64,000 nt of DNA from Sphingomonas kyeonggiensis (GCF_014196745.1 NZ_JACIEH010000003.1:868001-932000), one strand, 5' to 3'; positions 35,273 to 45,600 are shown, counted from the stretch's first letter. Made by a program: numbers and translations. Notes: generated by a model from the sequence alone, not told the origin.

Positions 35273-36151
35273 ATGCTGAAAGTTGCGATCACGCTGGCGG
35301 CGTTGCTGGCGGTTCCGGGGGCGGCCTTCGCCCAGACTTCGGAGGCCCAGCCTCCGATCGAGAAGCGGGAGAAGCGGACCGATGCGTCGCCGATCTCCGC
35401 CTACAAGATCATCCTGGTCGGCGATTCGACCATGGCGCCCGGCAGCGGCTGGGCGTCGGTGTTCTGCGCCTATCACGTCAAGTCGAACGTCGCCTGCCTC
35501 AACATGGGCCGCGGCGGCCGCTCGACCCGCAGCTACCGGGCCGAGGGTTCGTGGGACATTGCTCTCAACGAAGCCAAAGCCGGCGGCTATGCCAAGAAGT
35601 ACGTCCTGATCCAGTTCGGCCATAACGACCAGTCGACCAAGGCCGAGCGCTGGACCGACCTCAACACCGATTTCCAGTCGAACCTCAGGCAGATGGTGCT
35701 CGACGTGCGGGCCGCCGGTGCGGTGCCGGTGCTCGTCACCCCGCTCTCGCGCCGCGAGTTCCGGGGCGGCAAGCTCAACAACACGCTCGCCGCCTGGGCC
35801 GATGCGGTCCGCAAGATCGGCGTCGAGACCAAGGCGCCGGTGATCGAGCTGAACCGCGACAGCGCCAAGGCGGTGGAGCAGCTCGGCGCGGTCGAATCGA
35901 CCAAGCTGGCGATGGCCGAGCCGCTTGCCGAGGAAATCGCCGCGGCCAGGGCCGGCACCACGCTGCGCCCACGCCCGGCACCCGAATCGCCGCCGGCATC
36001 GACGCTTCCCAAGACCGGCCCGCGCGGCCGGACCGCCCTGAAGTTCGACTACACCCATGTCGGCGAGGCCGGCGCCAAGGTGTTCGCCAAGATCGTCGCC
36101 TATGACCTGGCGGTCGCGGTTCCCGAATTGAGCAGCCAGCTGCTGCCCTGA
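35273..36151 (+). CDS. CE12-type SGNH acetylesterase, secreted
   Basis: A 292-residue exported esterase resembling rhamnogalacturonan acetylesterase. A signal peptide ends near AAFAQ. Block I is VGDSTMAPGSGW with the nucleophile Ser, block II GRGGRSTRSY, block III FGHNDQS, and block V DYTHVGEAG with the Asp and His. A Pro-rich insert (about residues 230-250) precedes block V. As last gene of the lyase operon it may remove acetyl groups from acetylated (bacterial) alginate before lysis. No pectin or rhamnogalacturonan genes are nearby to suggest otherwise. Confidence 0.88.
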   Translation: MLKVAITLAALLAVPGAAFAQTSEAQPPIEKREKRTDASPISAYKIILVGDSTMAPGSGWASVFCAYHVKSNVACLNMGRGGRSTRSYRAEGSWDIALNEAKAGGYAKKYVLIQFGHNDQSTKAERWTDLNTDFQSNLRQMVLDVRAAGAVPVLVTPLSRREFRGGKLNNTLAAWADAVRKIGVETKAPVIELNRDSAKAVEQLGAVESTKLAMAEPLAEEIAAARAGTTLRPRPAPESPPASTLPKTGPRGRTALKFDYTHVGEAGAKVFAKIVAYDLAVAVPELSSQLLP

Positions 36152-36165
36152 CCCACTCCGTCCCT

Positions 36166-36207
36166 GGAGGCGCGGTACCGACTCCCTCGGCCGCGCCTCC
36201 TTTTTTA
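36166..36207 (+). terminator. Rho-independent terminator of the lyase operon
   Basis: GGAGGCGCGG (36166-36175) pairs with CCGCGCCTCC (36191-36200), followed by TTTTTTA. It stands 15 bases after the esterase stop and so defines the end of the PL6-PL17-MFS-SDR-esterase operon. Confidence 0.95.
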
Positions 36208-36228
36208 TTCTGTTTTATTCTGTTCTCG

Positions 36229-36358
36229 TCCCTCTCCCCCCTGCGGGAGAGGGAGGGAGCCGCGTAGCGGCGGAAGGGTGAGGGTGCGTGCTGGCCGCGA
36301 GCGCGTCTCACCCTCACCCGGCTCGGCTTTGCCTCGCCACCCTCTCCCGCAAGCAGTA
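36229..36358. repeat. Long inverted repeat, second family
   Basis: CCCTCTCCCCCCTGCGGGAGAGGG at the left and CCACCCTCTCCCGCAAGC at the right enclose inner arms GGGTGAGGGTGCG and CGTCTCACCCTCACCC. The sequence differs from the GGGGGACCAGC elements at 23992 and 26501 but has the same size (about 130 bases) and layout. It sits between the operon terminator and the permease gene. Confidence 0.75.
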
Positions 36359-36373
36359 GAGGGGCCTGATTCT

Positions 36374-37147
36374 ATGCACCTGACTCCCGACATCCTCGCC
36401 TTTCTCGTCTCCATGGCGCTGCTCGCCGGCACGATCGACGCGATGGCGGGCGGGGGCGGGCTGATCTCGATCCCCGCGCTGATGGCGGCGGGCATCCCGC
36501 CGGTCTCGGCGATCGCGACCAACAAGCTGCAGAGCGCCTGCGGTACCGCGTCCGCGCTGTTCACCTATGCCCGGGCCGGCAATGTCGACTGGCGCCGCTT
36601 CGCGCTGCCTGCCCTCGGCGCCTTCCTGGGGGCGGCGGCCGGGGCGACCACGCTGCAGTTCATCGACCCCGGCTTCCTCGCCGCCTTCGTGCCGGTGCTG
36701 CTGATCCTGATGGGGCTCTATTTCCTGCTCGCCCCGAAGATGAGCGAGGCCGACCGCCATGCCCGGATCGGAAATGTCCCCCTGACGCTGATCGTCACCG
36801 GCATCGGCTTTTATGACGGCTTTTTCGGGCCGGGCACCGGATCCTTCCTGACCACCGTGCTGGTCGCGCTGGCCGGGCTCGGGCTGGTGCGGGCAATCGG
36901 CAACACCAAGTTCCTCAACCTCTCGACCAATATCGCCGGGGTGCTGGCGATGATCGCGGGCGGCAAGATGCTGTGGGGCCTGGCCATCGCGATGGCGGCG
37001 GCGAACATCGTCGGCAACCAGATCGGCGCGCGGCTCGCGATCCGCTTTGGCGGGCGCGGGGTGCGGCCGCTGCTGGTTGTGATGTCGGTTGCGCTGACGA
37101 TGAAGCTGCTGGCGGACCCGAAGAACCCGATCTGGGGGTGGTTCTAG
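36374..37147 (+). CDS. TSUP family permease (TauE/SafE)
   Basis: A 257-residue inner-membrane protein with about eight hydrophobic segments in two similar halves. AGTIDAMAGGGGLISIPAL in the first half and GFYDGFFGPGTGSF in the second are the family's repeated motifs. Members move sulfite, sulfoacetate or other small organic acids. Nothing in the sequence fixes the cargo. It lies inside the alginate region but after a terminator and a repeat, so co-regulation is not shown. ATG 36374 was chosen because upstream codons lie in the repeat. Confidence 0.9.
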   Translation: MHLTPDILAFLVSMALLAGTIDAMAGGGGLISIPALMAAGIPPVSAIATNKLQSACGTASALFTYARAGNVDWRRFALPALGAFLGAAAGATTLQFIDPGFLAAFVPVLLILMGLYFLLAPKMSEADRHARIGNVPLTLIVTGIGFYDGFFGPGTGSFLTTVLVALAGLGLVRAIGNTKFLNLSTNIAGVLAMIAGGKMLWGLAIAMAAANIVGNQIGARLAIRFGGRGVRPLLVVMSVALTMKLLADPKNPIWGWF

Positions 37148-37249
37148 CTTCCAACTTCACGGGCGACGGCGACTTGTGGAAGTTCGCCAAGCTCACGCCA
37201 AGAGCAGGTTCTTACCGGGCCTAAATTGACACGGTTCCTGCAACCCTGC

Positions 37250-37331
37250 CGTCATCCCGGCGAAAGCCGGGATCTCAGGCGAAGGCGCGGGGAAGGAGCC
37301 GCATGAGATCCCGACTTTCGTCGGGATGACG
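37250..37331. repeat. REP-like inverted repeat
   Basis: CGTCATCCCGGCGAAAGCCG (37250-37269) continuing GGATCTCA pairs with TGAGATCCCGACTTTCGTCGGGATGACG (37304-37331) with three mismatches, around a 26-base centre. It is the TCATCCCGGCGAAAGCCGGG element common between sphingomonad genes. The remaining gap 37148-37249 shows nothing else. Confidence 0.88.
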
Positions 37332-37356
37332 ATTTGTGGCTGGCGCCGGAGTGCCA

Positions 37357-38391
37357 TCAGCGCTTCACATCCGCCCCTTCGCCCGAGAAGCCCTCCACAT
37401 CCGCCCGCGGGAACAGTGCCATGTCCCCCGGCACGCTATGCTTGAGGCAGGCCAGCGCCAGGCCCAGCTCGGCGGTGCGGGGCGCCGTCGCGCCTTCGAG
37501 CAGCCCGTGCAGCACCCCTGCCGCGAAGGCGTCGCCGCCGCCGATCCGGTCGACAATGCCGGGCATCGCGATTTCCGGCGTCTGGAATCCCGTTTCGGGC
37601 GTGTCGATGCGCGCGGCGAGGCGGTGGCAGTCGCTGGTCTCGACACGGCGGGCGGTGGAGGCGATCCACTGGAGATTGGGAAAGGCCTCGAACCCCGCCA
37701 GCGCGGCTTCGCGCCGGCGTGCTTCGCCATCCCCCGAAAAGGGATGATCGAGCAGCAGCGCCATGTCGCGATGGTTGGCGAAGAACAGATCGGCCTGGCG
37801 GACCAGCTCGGTGAGGATCGTCCGCGGATCGCTGTCCCAGCTCTCCCACAGGTTCGCGCGGTAATTGCCGTCGAACGAGACGCGAAGGCCCGCTGCCCGG
37901 GCGGCGGCCATTGCCGCGCCGGTGGTGGCGGCGAGATCGGGGCCGAGCGCCGGAGTGATTCCTGAGACGTGCAGCCATTCGGCGCCCGCGAACGCCGTGG
38001 ACCAGTCGAACGCGGACCAGTCGTGCGACGCGAAGGCACTCCCGGCACGGTCGTAGAGGATCTCCGAGGCGCGCAGCGATCCGCCGGGCGCGAGGAAATA
38101 TAGGCCCTGGCGGCCGGGCGCGCGGAAGCTGCGCGACAGGTCGATGCCGGCGGCGGACAAGGCGCGCCAGGCGCCGTCGCCCAGGCCGTTGGCCGGGATC
38201 GCCGAGACCATCGCGGCGTGATGGCCCAGCGTGGCCAGCGCCGCCATCACATTGGCCTCCGCCCCGCCGACATGGAGATCGAGGCTGGTCGCCTGGGGAA
38301 GCTGGACCTTCCCTTGCGTCGCCAGGCGGGTGAGCACCTCGCCGAAACCGATGATCCGTGCTGGTCCGCTACTGGCTAGTCCGGTTGCCAT
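37357..38391 (-). CDS. kdgK: 2-keto-3-deoxygluconate kinase (PfkB family)
   Basis: A 344-residue sugar kinase that phosphorylates KDG to KDPG, the step after the DEH reductase. The N-terminal GGAEANVMAALATLG is the substrate-binding block, DGNYRANLW is typical for KdgK, and the C-terminal DRIGGGDAFAAGVLHGL holds the catalytic Asp. ATG 38391 has GAGGAGAGGA upstream and is preferred over an earlier in-frame ATG. It is divergent from the large TonB receptor gene and shares a promoter region with TTGGTAT sites. The KDPG aldolase that would complete the pathway is not in the window. Confidence 0.92.
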   Translation of the reverse strand: MATGLASSGPARIIGFGEVLTRLATQGKVQLPQATSLDLHVGGAEANVMAALATLGHHAAMVSAIPANGLGDGAWRALSAAGIDLSRSFRAPGRQGLYFLAPGGSLRASEILYDRAGSAFASHDWSAFDWSTAFAGAEWLHVSGITPALGPDLAATTGAAMAAARAAGLRVSFDGNYRANLWESWDSDPRTILTELVRQADLFFANHRDMALLLDHPFSGDGEARRREAALAGFEAFPNLQWIASTARRVETSDCHRLAARIDTPETGFQTPEIAMPGIVDRIGGGDAFAAGVLHGLLEGATAPRTAELGLALACLKHSVPGDMALFPRADVEGFSGEGADVKR

Positions 38392-38520
38392 CCAATCCTC
38401 TCCTCTGGTTTTGCTGCGCTGCATTAATCGGATTGGAGAATTGGTATCAAGATGACATTGACTTCATCCGGACCGGTGGTACCTAGAATTGGTATAAAAA
38501 GACGATTGGGGAGGATTCGA
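38392..38520. promoter_or_regulatory. Divergent promoter region with GntR-type half-sites
   Basis: Two sites of the TTGGTAT type lie here: AATTGGTATCAA (38439-38450) and AATTGGTATA (38487-38496). The first, read on the minus strand, contains TTGATA, a good -35 for kdgK, so a bound protein would block it. The second sits 25 bases before the TonB receptor start. GGGGAGGA precedes that ATG as ribosome site. Confidence 0.55.
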
Positions 38521-41397
38521 ATGGCTTTGGGCTCCATCCGTGCGCGCGTGCGCGCTCGCTCGGCGCTGCTCACCGGCGGGTCGATCGCAGCGGCCCTGGC
38601 GGCGGCACCGGCCTGGGCGCAGGACAGCGTGCCTGCCCCGGCCGAAGAAACGGCGCAGGAAGACCAGATCGTCGTCACCGCGATCCGCGAGACGATCCAG
38701 AGCTCGATCCAGTCCAAGCGCGATTCCGATGCGATCGTCGACTCGGTCTCGTCCAAGGAGATCGGCGAATTGCCCGGCCAGTCGGTCGGCGAAGTGATCG
38801 CGACGATCACCGGCGCCTCGATCGACCGCGCCAATTACGGCCCGACCGAAGTCTCGATCCGCGGCCTGGGCTCGGGCCTGAGCATGACCACGCTCAACAA
38901 GCGCGAGGCGACCAACGGATCGGGCGACCGTGCGGTGAATTTCGGGCAGTTCCCCTCCGAACTGTTCAACGCGATCAAGATCTACAAGACGCAGCAGGCC
39001 GACCTGATCGAAGGCGGCGTCGCCGGCCTGATCGAGCTCGAGACGCGCAAGCCGCTCGACTACAAGCGCCGCAACATCCAGGCGGAGATCAAGGGCAACC
39101 TCAACCCCTATCAGGACCGGATCGCGGGCCAGAGCCCGTTCGGCTACCGCGCCACGATCAGCTATATCGACCAGTTCAACGCGGGCGACCTCGGCAAGAT
39201 CGGCATCTCGCTCGGCTACCAGCGCAACGACGTGAACGATCCCGTCGAGCGCTTCTACACCAGCTCGACCTGGTTCACCTGCAACGCGACCACCAATCCG
39301 GTTTCGACCGGCAACTGCACCGAAGTGACGCGCCCGCAGGGCAATGCGGGGACGCCCTATTTCCACGCGTCCAACTCCTATCTCTATCGCCAGATGATAA
39401 CCTCCGACCTGCGCAACGCGGTGTTCGGGGCGCTCCAGTGGCAGCCGAGCCCGACGATCGACGTCAATCTCGACCTGCAATATTCGCGGCGCCAGTATAG
39501 CGAGACGCGCAACGATTTCGGCACCGCGGAGGGGCGCTACAGCCTCAGCGACGTCGTGATCGGCGACAACCACCAGCTGCTGTCCGCCAAGGGCGTGGCG
39601 ACGCTGCAGACGCTGTCGGGCCTGTTCCAGCGCGACGAGAAATATCTGGGCTTCGGCGGCAATGTCGAATGGAAGCCGAGCGACCGGCTGACCGTGACCG
39701 CGGACTTCGGCTATTCGCATACCAAGCGCGTCGACATCACGCGCACGGTGCGGCTGCGCACCGATCCGCTCGACATCTATGGCGTGAAGACCGCGATCAA
39801 CAACCAGCGCATCCCCTATTCGGTGGACTTCTCCAAGAGCTTCCTGCCGGTCTTCAGCTTCGATCCGCGCTTCGATCCGAACAACTACAATCTGTTCAGC
39901 GACGATACCCAGCTCACCCGTTCGCAGGACGGCCGCGAGGACGAGATCTATTCGGGCCGGCTGGACGCCAGCTACAAGCTTGACGGCTTCATCGAGCGGA
40001 TCGACATCGGCGGGCGCTGGGCCCGGCGGCAGTTCTTCGGCTACAGCAACGACGTGGTGACCCTGTCGGCGCCGCTGGACAAGGACCGCGAGGTCAACCT
40101 GGCCTGCCGCACGCCGTTCCCCGAGCGCAACTTCTTCGCCGATTCGCCCAACAAGCAGACGATCAGCTACGCGACCTTCGACGTGCTCTGCCAGTTCCGC
40201 GGCTATCTGGGCACCGAGGATCCCGGCCCCAGCGCGGACCTGCGTTCGGTCGACAATCCCGACGTCACCGAGGAGACGCTGGCCGGCTATGCGATGGCGA
40301 CCTATTCCGGCAGCCTCGCCGGCATCCCGGTGCGCGGCAATTTCGGCGTGCGCGGCGTGCACACCCAGGTGACCGCGGTCGGCCTTCGCGCCCCGCTCAA
40401 GATCATTCCCCGCGCCGGCGGCAATGTCTCGCTGGTGGCCGATACCACGGGCTTCACCGAAACCCGCATCACCTCGGGCACGATGCGCTGGCTGCCGAGC
40501 ATCAACGCGATCTTCGACGTCGCGCCGAAGATGCGCATCCGCACCGGCATCTACCGCGCCATGTCGCGGCCCGCGCCGAGCGCGCTGGGTGCCGGCCGCC
40601 GCATCACGCTGGAGGAGGATGCCGGCCAGGGCTTCCCCACGGTGGACGAGGCGATCGGCACGATCGTCGCCTCGGGCAGCCCGCGGCTGAAGCCGGTGAT
40701 GTCGTGGAACGCGGACCTTGCGTTCGAGTACTACGCCAACAAGGACACGCTGTTCGCCGCGACCGGCTATTACAAGCGCTTCACCGGCGGCAAGGTGCCG
40801 ATCTCGATCAACGAGACCTTCGTCATCGACGGGCAGGATTATCTGGTCCCGGTCAGCCAGACGACCAACAGCAACGACACGACCGACCTGTACGGCGTCG
40901 AGTTCACCGCCTCGAACCGGTTCAGCTGGCTGCCGCATCCGCTCGACGGGCTGGGCGTGAAGCTGAGCTACAATTACGCCTGGTCGAACTACAAGACGCA
41001 GGACATCCGCTACGGGGACATCATCGACAGCGCGACCGGCGACCTGATCCCCGGGCTGATTCCGGCGGCGGGGCTGAGCGGCTATTCGAAGCACGTCTTC
41101 TCGGCCCAGGCCTTTTACGAGATCGGGCCGATCTCGCTGCAGGGCATCTACCGCTATCGCTCGCGCTATTATCAGGCGTTCACCAGCGACAATACCCAGC
41201 TGCGCTACGTCGAAGGCAACAACACCTTCGACGTGAACATGAGCTACAAGATCAACAAGCAGGCGGATATTCGCTTCCAGGCGCTCAACCTCTTCAACGA
41301 GCCGCGAGTCGAGTACATGCCGGTGGTCGGCAGCACCCGGAACGTCGAATATTACGGCCCGCAATATTTCCTCAGCTTCCGCCTTCGCCTGCGCTGA
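38521..41397 (+). CDS. TonB-dependent receptor (Xanthomonas/Caulobacter oligosaccharide type)
   Basis: A 958-residue outer-membrane receptor. A signal peptide ends at AWAQD, the TonB box is DQIVVTA, the plug has GQSVGEVIATITGASIDRA and VSIRGLGSGL, and the barrel ends YFLSFRLRLR. Its size and the FPSELFNAIKIYKTQQADL segment place it in the large TonB-Xanth-Caul group that imports oligosaccharides. In this locus it most likely takes up alginate oligomers released at the surface. The start at 38521 has a strong ribosome site and yields the signal peptide. It is divergent from kdgK. Confidence 0.93.
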   Translation: MALGSIRARVRARSALLTGGSIAAALAAAPAWAQDSVPAPAEETAQEDQIVVTAIRETIQSSIQSKRDSDAIVDSVSSKEIGELPGQSVGEVIATITGASIDRANYGPTEVSIRGLGSGLSMTTLNKREATNGSGDRAVNFGQFPSELFNAIKIYKTQQADLIEGGVAGLIELETRKPLDYKRRNIQAEIKGNLNPYQDRIAGQSPFGYRATISYIDQFNAGDLGKIGISLGYQRNDVNDPVERFYTSSTWFTCNATTNPVSTGNCTEVTRPQGNAGTPYFHASNSYLYRQMITSDLRNAVFGALQWQPSPTIDVNLDLQYSRRQYSETRNDFGTAEGRYSLSDVVIGDNHQLLSAKGVATLQTLSGLFQRDEKYLGFGGNVEWKPSDRLTVTADFGYSHTKRVDITRTVRLRTDPLDIYGVKTAINNQRIPYSVDFSKSFLPVFSFDPRFDPNNYNLFSDDTQLTRSQDGREDEIYSGRLDASYKLDGFIERIDIGGRWARRQFFGYSNDVVTLSAPLDKDREVNLACRTPFPERNFFADSPNKQTISYATFDVLCQFRGYLGTEDPGPSADLRSVDNPDVTEETLAGYAMATYSGSLAGIPVRGNFGVRGVHTQVTAVGLRAPLKIIPRAGGNVSLVADTTGFTETRITSGTMRWLPSINAIFDVAPKMRIRTGIYRAMSRPAPSALGAGRRITLEEDAGQGFPTVDEAIGTIVASGSPRLKPVMSWNADLAFEYYANKDTLFAATGYYKRFTGGKVPISINETFVIDGQDYLVPVSQTTNSNDTTDLYGVEFTASNRFSWLPHPLDGLGVKLSYNYAWSNYKTQDIRYGDIIDSATGDLIPGLIPAAGLSGYSKHVFSAQAFYEIGPISLQGIYRYRSRYYQAFTSDNTQLRYVEGNNTFDVNMSYKINKQADIRFQALNLFNEPRVEYMPVVGSTRNVEYYGPQYFLSFRLRLR

Positions 41398-41492
41398 ACT
41401 GCGCCGGTGGGACGGTGCGGACCAATTGCCTATTCCAAATGGGCGCGGTCTGGGGCATTGACGGGAGCCAGATCAGGAATATCGAGGACCCA

Positions 41493-42239
41493 ATGGCCGA
41501 ACGCCGTCTCTTCCAGGATATCGCCGAGCGCATCGCGGCGATGATCGCGGAGGGCACTTTCCCTCCCGGCTCGCGCCTGCCCGGCGAGCGCGAGATGGCG
41601 GAGCGGCTGGGGGTGAGCCGCGTGACGATCCGCGAGGCGGAGATCGCGCTGCAGGCCCAGGGGCTGGTGCGGATCAAGACCGGTTCGGGCGTCTATGTCT
41701 GCGACCGCAACGAGCCGAGCGTCGGCCAGCTGCCGGTGGTGAGTGCGTTCGAGCTGACCGAGGCGCGCTCGCTGTTCGAGTCCGAGGCGGCGGCGCTGGC
41801 CGCGCCGACGATCAGCGACGAGCAGATCCAGGTGCTGGAATCGCTGGTCGTCGCGATGGACGAGGCCGAGGAGGGCAGCGCGGCGGCGACCGAGGCCGAC
41901 CGCGCCTTCCACCTGACCATCGCCAGCGCCTCCGGCAACCAGGCGATCATGTTCGTGATCAACACCCTGTGGCGGATGCGCACCGAGATCCCCGAGATCT
42001 GCGCGCTCCACGCCTCGGTCTGCGGGCATGACGAGGACACGCGCCACGACGAACATGCCGCGGTGCTCGAGGCGCTCAAGCAGCGCGATTCGGCGGCGGC
42101 GCGCCTGGCGATGCGCAAGCATTTCAGCCGGCTGCTCGAGGCGATGCTCAAGGCATCGGAAGAGCGCGAGATCATGGAGCTGCGCCGCAAGGCCGAGGCC
42201 AGCCGCAACCGCTTCCTGATCAGCGCGCAGCTGAGCTGA
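41493..42239 (+). CDS. GntR family regulator with FCD domain (uronate type)
   Basis: A 248-residue repressor. The winged helix occupies about residues 1-72 (LPGEREMAERLGVSRVTIREAEIAL, wing TGSGVYV). An all-helical FCD domain follows (SLFESEAAALAAP, DRAFHLTIASASGN, and late His residues in DEDTRHDEHAAVLEAL) whose Asp/His set normally binds a metal and an organic acid. The class includes UxuR, ExuR and related uronate regulators. It ends the alginate locus and is the best candidate to bind the TTGGTAT sites there. Possible half-sites also precede this gene (41421-41440), which would allow autoregulation. Confidence 0.92.
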   Translation: MAERRLFQDIAERIAAMIAEGTFPPGSRLPGEREMAERLGVSRVTIREAEIALQAQGLVRIKTGSGVYVCDRNEPSVGQLPVVSAFELTEARSLFESEAAALAAPTISDEQIQVLESLVVAMDEAEEGSAAATEADRAFHLTIASASGNQAIMFVINTLWRMRTEIPEICALHASVCGHDEDTRHDEHAAVLEALKQRDSAAARLAMRKHFSRLLEAMLKASEEREIMELRRKAEASRNRFLISAQLS

Positions 42240-42610
42240 GCGCCTAGCCTCCGATACGTGCTGCGATATCCACGCGCGCCCGGCACCTGCCGCGGCGCGC
42301 GTTTCTTCATGCGCGGCGCGGAAATCGGTCCGGAAAGTGGTATGCGGACCAGTGTGTGAAATCTGGACTAACCATCTATTGACTCTGGATTGAAGCTCTG
42401 GTCTTATCCCGGGCAAGAAAAGCGGCACCCGCCTGACGGGCAAGCCGGACGCTGCCAGGGAGAGATGCCGGATGCGGATGCGAAGATAAGCGCACGCAAC
42501 GAGGGGCCGTAGGGACGCGGCCGTTGCCGCGCGCATGCCCCGTCACAGATCGCAGACCCAGCCACGGCTGGTCTTGGCCATGCGGCACCCGCCGCGATGG
42601 GGGATGACTC
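42240..42610 (+). promoter_or_regulatory. 371-base intergenic region with autotransporter promoter and operator candidate
   Basis: No gene is visible. TTGACT (42379-42384) and TCTTAT (42402-42407) are 17 bases apart, a good promoter for the autotransporter. Thirty bases upstream is TGGT-N6-ACCA (42338-42351, with GTGGTATG), similar to the sites in the alginate locus. The roughly 200-base leader downstream of the promoter is GC-rich and shows nothing I recognise. Confidence 0.55.
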
Positions 42611-45600
42611 ATGACTTTTTCGATCCGCGCCCGCAGCCTGCGCACGCGCCTGCTGCTTTCCGTCTGCTTCCTCGCGCTGCCCACCGTGGCGCATGCCCAG
42701 AACACCACCATCGGTGCCGGCACGATCAAGACGGGCAACACCAACCTGGATGCCGACGATACGCTGACCGTGGCGGCCGGGGGCGCGGCGCAGGTGGCCG
42801 GCAACCGCGCGGTGACGATCAACGGCGCCAGCACCGGCACGGGCATCGTCATCACCAACGACGGCACGATCGAAGGCGTGCCGACTTCCGGCAGCAATGG
42901 CCGGGCGATCAGCGGCACCGGTGCCGCATCGGTCAACGGGGCTCCGCCGGCGGTCTGGGACCGCACCATGACCATCGTCAATCGCGGCACGGTTCGGGGC
43001 GGAAACGATGCGATCCAGATCACTGCGACCGCCGCGGATTTCGGTACGATCAGGATCGACAATTCCGGGACGATCGTAAGCACCGGGCTTACCAATGCCG
43101 CCGGCGTCGGCCAGGTGGCCCAGGGTATCGAAGTCACCATCCCGGGTGCCACGTTCGAGCTGACCAACCGTGCCGGCGGCTCGATCACCGGCAACCAGGG
43201 GGTGGTCTCCTCCGCCACCACGACGATCGTCAATGCCGGGACGATCACGGGAACCGGTGTTACCGTGGTGACCAACAGCCCCAATCCCGGCGATACCGCC
43301 GTGAGCCAGGGTGAAGGCGTGCGCGGAACCAATGGTGGCGCGCTGACCCTCACCAACGAGGCGACGGGCAACATCAGCGGTGTCTACGGCATCATCGGCA
43401 CGGGCAACACGACCATCGTCAACCGCGGCACGATCAGCGGCAGCGCCACCGGCGGCAATTCGAGCGTCACGCGCGAGGCGATCCGCATCAACCTGGGCCT
43501 CAACACGGTGAACAACGTCACGCTGGCGGCCGGGAGCGTGACCACGACGGGCGGCACCAACGCCGTGGCGTTCGGCGGTGCGCCGCTCGCCAACACCACT
43601 GTCGTCAACACGCTGACGATCGAGACCGGCGCGACGATCAACGGCAACCTTTCCGGCTGGAACAGCACCATCCCGGCAGGCACGGTCGTGACCGATATCC
43701 TCAACCTGACCGGCACCGGCTCGCAGGTGCTGGTGAACACTTCCGGGTTCGACGTGCTCAATGTCCAGGGCGGCACCTGGGGGCTCATCAATGGGCAGAC
43801 CCTGCGCGACGGCGCGACCATCTCGGCCGGCGCGACGCTGCGCTATGACGACGGCGGCACCTCGGGCGGCTCGATCGCCGGGGCGATCGTCAACAACGGC
43901 ACGCTGGTGCAGAACCGTACCAGCACCGTGACGCACACCGGCATCGTCACCGGCAGCGGCGGCGTCCAGGTCACCAACACCGGCCAGCTCACCCTGTTCG
44001 GCCAGAACAATTATTCGGGCGACACGGTGATCAGCAACGGGCGCCTGCGCACCGGGATGACCGACAACAGCTTCTCCGCCAGTTCGGCGGTCATCGTCAC
44101 CGGCAACGGCGTGCTCGACCTGACCGATGCGACGCGGGTCGACGTCAACGGAACCTCGGTCGCCGCGCCGATCGCGCGCAACCAGACGATCGCCAATCTT
44201 TCGGGCAACGGCACGGTGGTGACCAGCAGCGGCAGCTCCGCCGGTGCGATCCTGACCACCGGCTCGGGCGGCGGCGATACCGAGTTCTCGGGCGTGGTCA
44301 GCGGCATCGGCGGGCTCACCAAGGTCGGCACCGGCACGCTCACCCTGTCGGGTGCCAACACGGCCGACGGGCTGCTCACGATCAATGGCGGCGGCGTCGC
44401 CCTGTCGGGTGCCTGGGACGGCGGTGTGGCGATGGCGGCCGGCACTCGCCTTTCGGGCGGCGGCAGCATCAACGGCGTGCTCGATGCTTCCGGCGCCACG
44501 CTCGCGCCGGGCAATGGCGGCGTGGGTGTCCTGACCACCAGGGGCCTGATCCTGTCGGCGGGCTCGGTGCTCAACTATGATCTCGGCGCACCCGGCACCG
44601 GCGACCGGATCCAGGTCACCGGCGACCTGATCCTCGACGGCACGCTCAACATCGCCGATGTCGGCCAGTTCGGCGAAGGCGTCTACCGGCTGATCAATTA
44701 TAGCGGGGCACTGACCGACAACGGCCTCGTGATCGGCGGCGTGCCTGCGGGCGCCAATGGCGGCCTGATGACGATCCAGACCTCGATCAACAAGCAGGTG
44801 AACCTGGTCTATGGCATCCAGGAATCGGCCACCTTCCAGTTCTGGGATGGCATCGACATCTCGGGTGACGGCGCGATCCAGGGCGGCAGCGGCAGCTGGA
44901 CCAACAGCTTCCCCAACTGGACCGACAAGGACGGCGTCACCAACAGCGGCTGGGGTGGCACGTTCGCCGTGTTCCAGGGCGCGGCGGGCACGGTCACCGT
45001 CGACGATGCGATCCTGTTCACCGGCGCGCAGTTCAGCACCGACGGCTATGAGATTGCAGCCGGCACCGGCACGCTGACCACTGCCGGTGCGCTGATCAAC
45101 CTACGCGTCGACGAGCATCTGACCGGGACGATCAGCGCAGCCATCGGCGGCAGCGGCGGTGTGGTGAAGAACGATCTCGGCACGCTGATCCTGTCCGGCG
45201 CCAACAGCTATGCCGGCGCGACCATCGTGAAGTTCGGCACGCTGGTCGCGCTGAACGGATCGGCGCTGCCGGCGACGAGCAACGTCACCGTCGACGCGAA
45301 CGCGACGCTCGATCTGCGCGCCGACCAGAGTCTCGGCGGATTGAACGGTGGCGGCAATGTGCTGCTCGGCGGCGGGCTGGTCACCGGCGGCCTCAATGCC
45401 AATGACAGCTTCTCCGGCGTAGTGAGCGGCAATGGCGGGCTGACCAAGACCGGCACCGGCACCTTCACCCTGGGCGGCGCCAATGCCTATCTCGGCACGA
45501 CCCGGGTCGATGCGGGCACGCTGCAGCTGAACGGCAGCGTCGCGGGGGCGGTGAAGGTTGCGGGCGGCGCTACGCTGAGCGGCACGGGCAGTGCTGCGGG

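Noticed and set aside
38464..41364. A 966-codon open frame antisense to the large TonB receptor
   Set aside because: The plus-strand frame has a signal peptide, TonB box and barrel end; the antisense one is only a high-GC shadow.
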